A DNA stretch of 64,000 bases from Streptomyces mirabilis. Its GTDB lineage: Bacteria > Actinomycetota > Actinomycetes > Streptomycetales > Streptomycetaceae. The translations under genes and the position numbers were made by a program. Position 1 is the first letter of the stretch; every line of letters starts with the position of its first letter. The stretch lies in assembly GCF_039503195.1 (NCBI RefSeq), contig NZ_JBCJKP010000001.1, positions 1,426,001-1,490,000 of the forward strand, given 5' to 3'. Shown here piece after piece: positions 62,404 through 64,000 of the stretch. The notes under the pieces were generated by a model. It searched no databases, had not been told where the DNA came from, and was given only the letters and a program-made list of their open reading frames with translations.

Positions 62404-63144
62404 ATGGCCCGCACCACCAGTCCAACCAGCATCCACTCGTCCGACCAGGAGCCCCGCTACGCGCGGATCGCCGCACAACTGCTCGGCGAACTGCGCGACG
62501 GGACGGTTCCGCCCGGTGAACGACTGCCGGGAGAAAGGGAGTTAGCCACGCGCTTCGGCGTCAGCCGCGAGACGGTGCGGCAGGCGCTGCAGCGGCTGCG
62601 GCGCGACGGTCTCGTCTCCACCGACCGGCGCGGCAGCCACGCCACCCTGCCCGGCACCACCGCCGAGCACATCCCCTCGCTCGACTTCCCCGTCGGCGCG
62701 CACACCGCCGAGCCGTGCGCCGTCCACCGCGCCAGTGTCACCTGGGAGACTCCCCCGCCCGAGCACGCCGAGGCACTGGGACTCGCGCCGGCCCGGCCGA
62801 CCCTCGTGCATCGCTACGAGTCGGCCGCGGCGGACGGCAGCGGACTGCGTACGGCCGTCACCTCGTTCTCCGCCGTCGCCGTGACCGAGGTCGAGGAACT
62901 CGCCCGCTACCGCGACCGTGCGGACGGCTGCGCGTCGGCGCAGCTGCGGCGGGCGTACGACTGGATGCGCAAGGCCGGGCTGACCCTGCACCACCGGGAC
63001 GCGATCACCCGGCTCCCGCAGTCCGTGCGGGTCACCCGGCGTGTGCACGACCAGTACGACCGGCCCCTGGAGATCACCGAACTGCTGGTGGAGGCCCAAC
63101 AGGACGCCCTCGTCTACGAGTTCACGCTGCCGGCGGCGGGGTGA
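62404..63144 (+). CDS. GntR/HutC-family regulator with UTRA domain
   Basis: 246 residues; AGGAGG precedes the ATG at 62404. The N-terminal winged helix (18-85) reads PRYARIAAQLLGELRDGTVP, GERLPGERELATRFGVSRET and VRQALQRLRRDGLVSTDRRG. The C-terminal UTRA effector domain (about 100-245) includes PARPTLVHRYESAAADGSGL and VTRRVHDQYDRPLEITELLV. The DasR-like box upstream suggests autoregulation. Its targets are not identified in the window. Confidence 0.9.
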   Translation: MARTTSPTSIHSSDQEPRYARIAAQLLGELRDGTVPPGERLPGERELATRFGVSRETVRQALQRLRRDGLVSTDRRGSHATLPGTTAEHIPSLDFPVGAHTAEPCAVHRASVTWETPPPEHAEALGLAPARPTLVHRYESAAADGSGLRTAVTSFSAVAVTEVEELARYRDRADGCASAQLRRAYDWMRKAGLTLHHRDAITRLPQSVRVTRRVHDQYDRPLEITELLVEAQQDALVYEFTLPAAG

Positions 63145-63207
63145 CCGGTCCGGGGACGCAGTCACGTGACAGATCCCAGGAGCGCCGTGGGCGACTAGGT
63201 TCGAGAC

Positions 63208-64000
63208 ATGACCACCAACGACGCACAGCAGATCGAGCGAGCGAACGCCACGGGCCGCGTCCCGGTCGTCTTCGTTCACGGCCTGTGGCTCCTGCCGAGC
63301 AGCTGGGACCGGTGGACCGCACACTTCGAGCAGGCGGGCTACGCGCCGGTCTCCCTGTCCTGGCCCGACGACCCCGACACGGTCGAGGAGGCCAACGCCC
63401 ACCCGGAGGTCCTCGCCGGCAAGACGGTCGGGCAGGTCGCCGACCATCTGGAGTCACTGATCGGCGGCCTGGAGAAGAAGCCGGCGGTCATCGGCCACTC
63501 CTTCGGTGGACTGCTCACCCAGATCCTCGCCGGCCGGGGCCGGTCCGCCGTCTCGGTGGCGATCGACCCGGCACCGTTCCGCGGCGTGCTGCCGCTGCCG
63601 ATCTCGTCGCTGCGCTCCGCCGCGCCGGTCCTGGGCAACCCGGCCAACCGACACCGGGCCGTCCCGCTCACCTTCGACCAGTTCCGTTACGGCTTCGCCA
63701 ACGCGGTGAGCGAGGAGGAGGCCAAGGAGCTGTACGACACGTTCGCCGTACCCGCGCCGGGTGCCCCGCTCTTCCAGGCCGCCACGGCGAACTTCAACCC
63801 GTGGACCGAGGTCAAGGTCGACACCGAGAACCCCGACCGCGGCCCGCTGCTGATCATCTCGGGCGAGAAGGACCACACCGTGCCGTGGGCGATCGCGAAC
63901 GCCTCGTACAAGAAGCAGCAGCACAACCCGGGCGTCACCGAGATCACCGAGATCCCGGGCCGTGGACACGCGCTGACCATCGACCACGGCTGGCAGGAGG
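63208..64000 (+). CDS. Alpha/beta hydrolase, cut by the right edge
   Basis: 264 codons are visible; only a few seem missing. ATG at 63208 lies 6 nt after a TAGGTT -10 box, so the transcript is probably leaderless. Motifs: PVVFVHGLWLLPSSWDRW, the nucleophile AVIGHSFGGLLTQILAG, an acidic residue in IISGEKDHTVPWAIA and His in PGRGHALTIDHGWQE. It is a paralogue of the hydrolase at 14938-15738, sharing FDQFRYGFANAVS-like and DHTVP blocks. Substrate unknown. Confidence 0.88.
   Translation, partial: MTTNDAQQIERANATGRVPVVFVHGLWLLPSSWDRWTAHFEQAGYAPVSLSWPDDPDTVEEANAHPEVLAGKTVGQVADHLESLIGGLEKKPAVIGHSFGGLLTQILAGRGRSAVSVAIDPAPFRGVLPLPISSLRSAAPVLGNPANRHRAVPLTFDQFRYGFANAVSEEEAKELYDTFAVPAPGAPLFQAATANFNPWTEVKVDTENPDRGPLLIISGEKDHTVPWAIANASYKKQQHNPGVTEITEIPGRGHALTIDHGWQE

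Overview
The window is high-GC actinobacterial DNA and almost certainly comes from a Streptomyces chromosome, probably an arm region. The signs are codon use with G/C in third positions, many GTG starts, several leaderless promoters, mycothiol-type and F420-type enzymes, a DasR-like GntR operator, a DhaKLM operon, a PucR-type regulator, and Streptomyces-type secreted enzymes (GH75 chitosanase, Ca-dependent PI-PLC, AOC-barrel protein).

The left part (about 1-39 kb) is accessory DNA in decay. Intact modules alternate with broken genes: an IS5-like remnant, a complete IS6-family element without target duplication, an IS256 scrap, a 5'-truncated pullulanase, a Ku gene with an internal deletion, a BBE oxidase 3' end, a DnaE2 3' end fused to a small ICE-type membrane gene, a secreted protein split by an in-frame TGA, an LPXTG/SpaA remnant, an FAD-monooxygenase remnant, and a pentose-phosphate operon in which tkt, tal and pgi are collapsed into about 410 bp. 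A tRNA-Ser-like 3' end with terminator at 29.2 kb looks like an old attachment site.

Two HxlR-controlled modules stand out in this part. At 8.1-13.3 kb a nitrilase, a 14-TM exporter, a PhnB/VOC protein and an HxlR regulator all carry the palindrome GGTTTG-N5-CAAACC (or a one-base variant) in front of them; a PIG-L/Mca-like amidase lies between them with a different palindrome. A decayed copy of the same promoter lies at 22.97-23.1 kb in front of the oxidase remnant. At 13.99-18.6 kb a second HxlR regulator is divergent from a five-gene operon (two beta-carbonic-anhydrase-like proteins, an MBL-fold protein, two alpha/beta hydrolases), with TGAGTCCA-N5-TGGACTCA between them. Further left-arm genes are an F420-type oxidoreductase with a long hairpin upstream, an NmrA-like reductase, and an epoxide-hydrolase-like enzyme next to an AraC regulator.

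The right part (39-64 kb) is compact and looks core-like: dhaKLM, TetR/SDR, GH75 chitosanase, FN3 lipoprotein, LysR, PadR, a FadH-type dienoyl-CoA reductase and MarR (sharing a TGCAACTAGTTGCA-type site), a PrmC-like methyltransferase, GNAT, quinone oxidoreductase, a sulfite-oxidase-like protein with its flavin reductase, a universal stress protein, a PucR-like regulator followed by repeated TGTGCAC boxes and an unrecognised 32-residue ORF, a CE7 esterase, PI-PLC, a serine hydrolase, a GntR regulator, and an alpha/beta hydrolase cut by the right edge. Several intergenic gaps here consist of short tandem repeats, each with its own unit.
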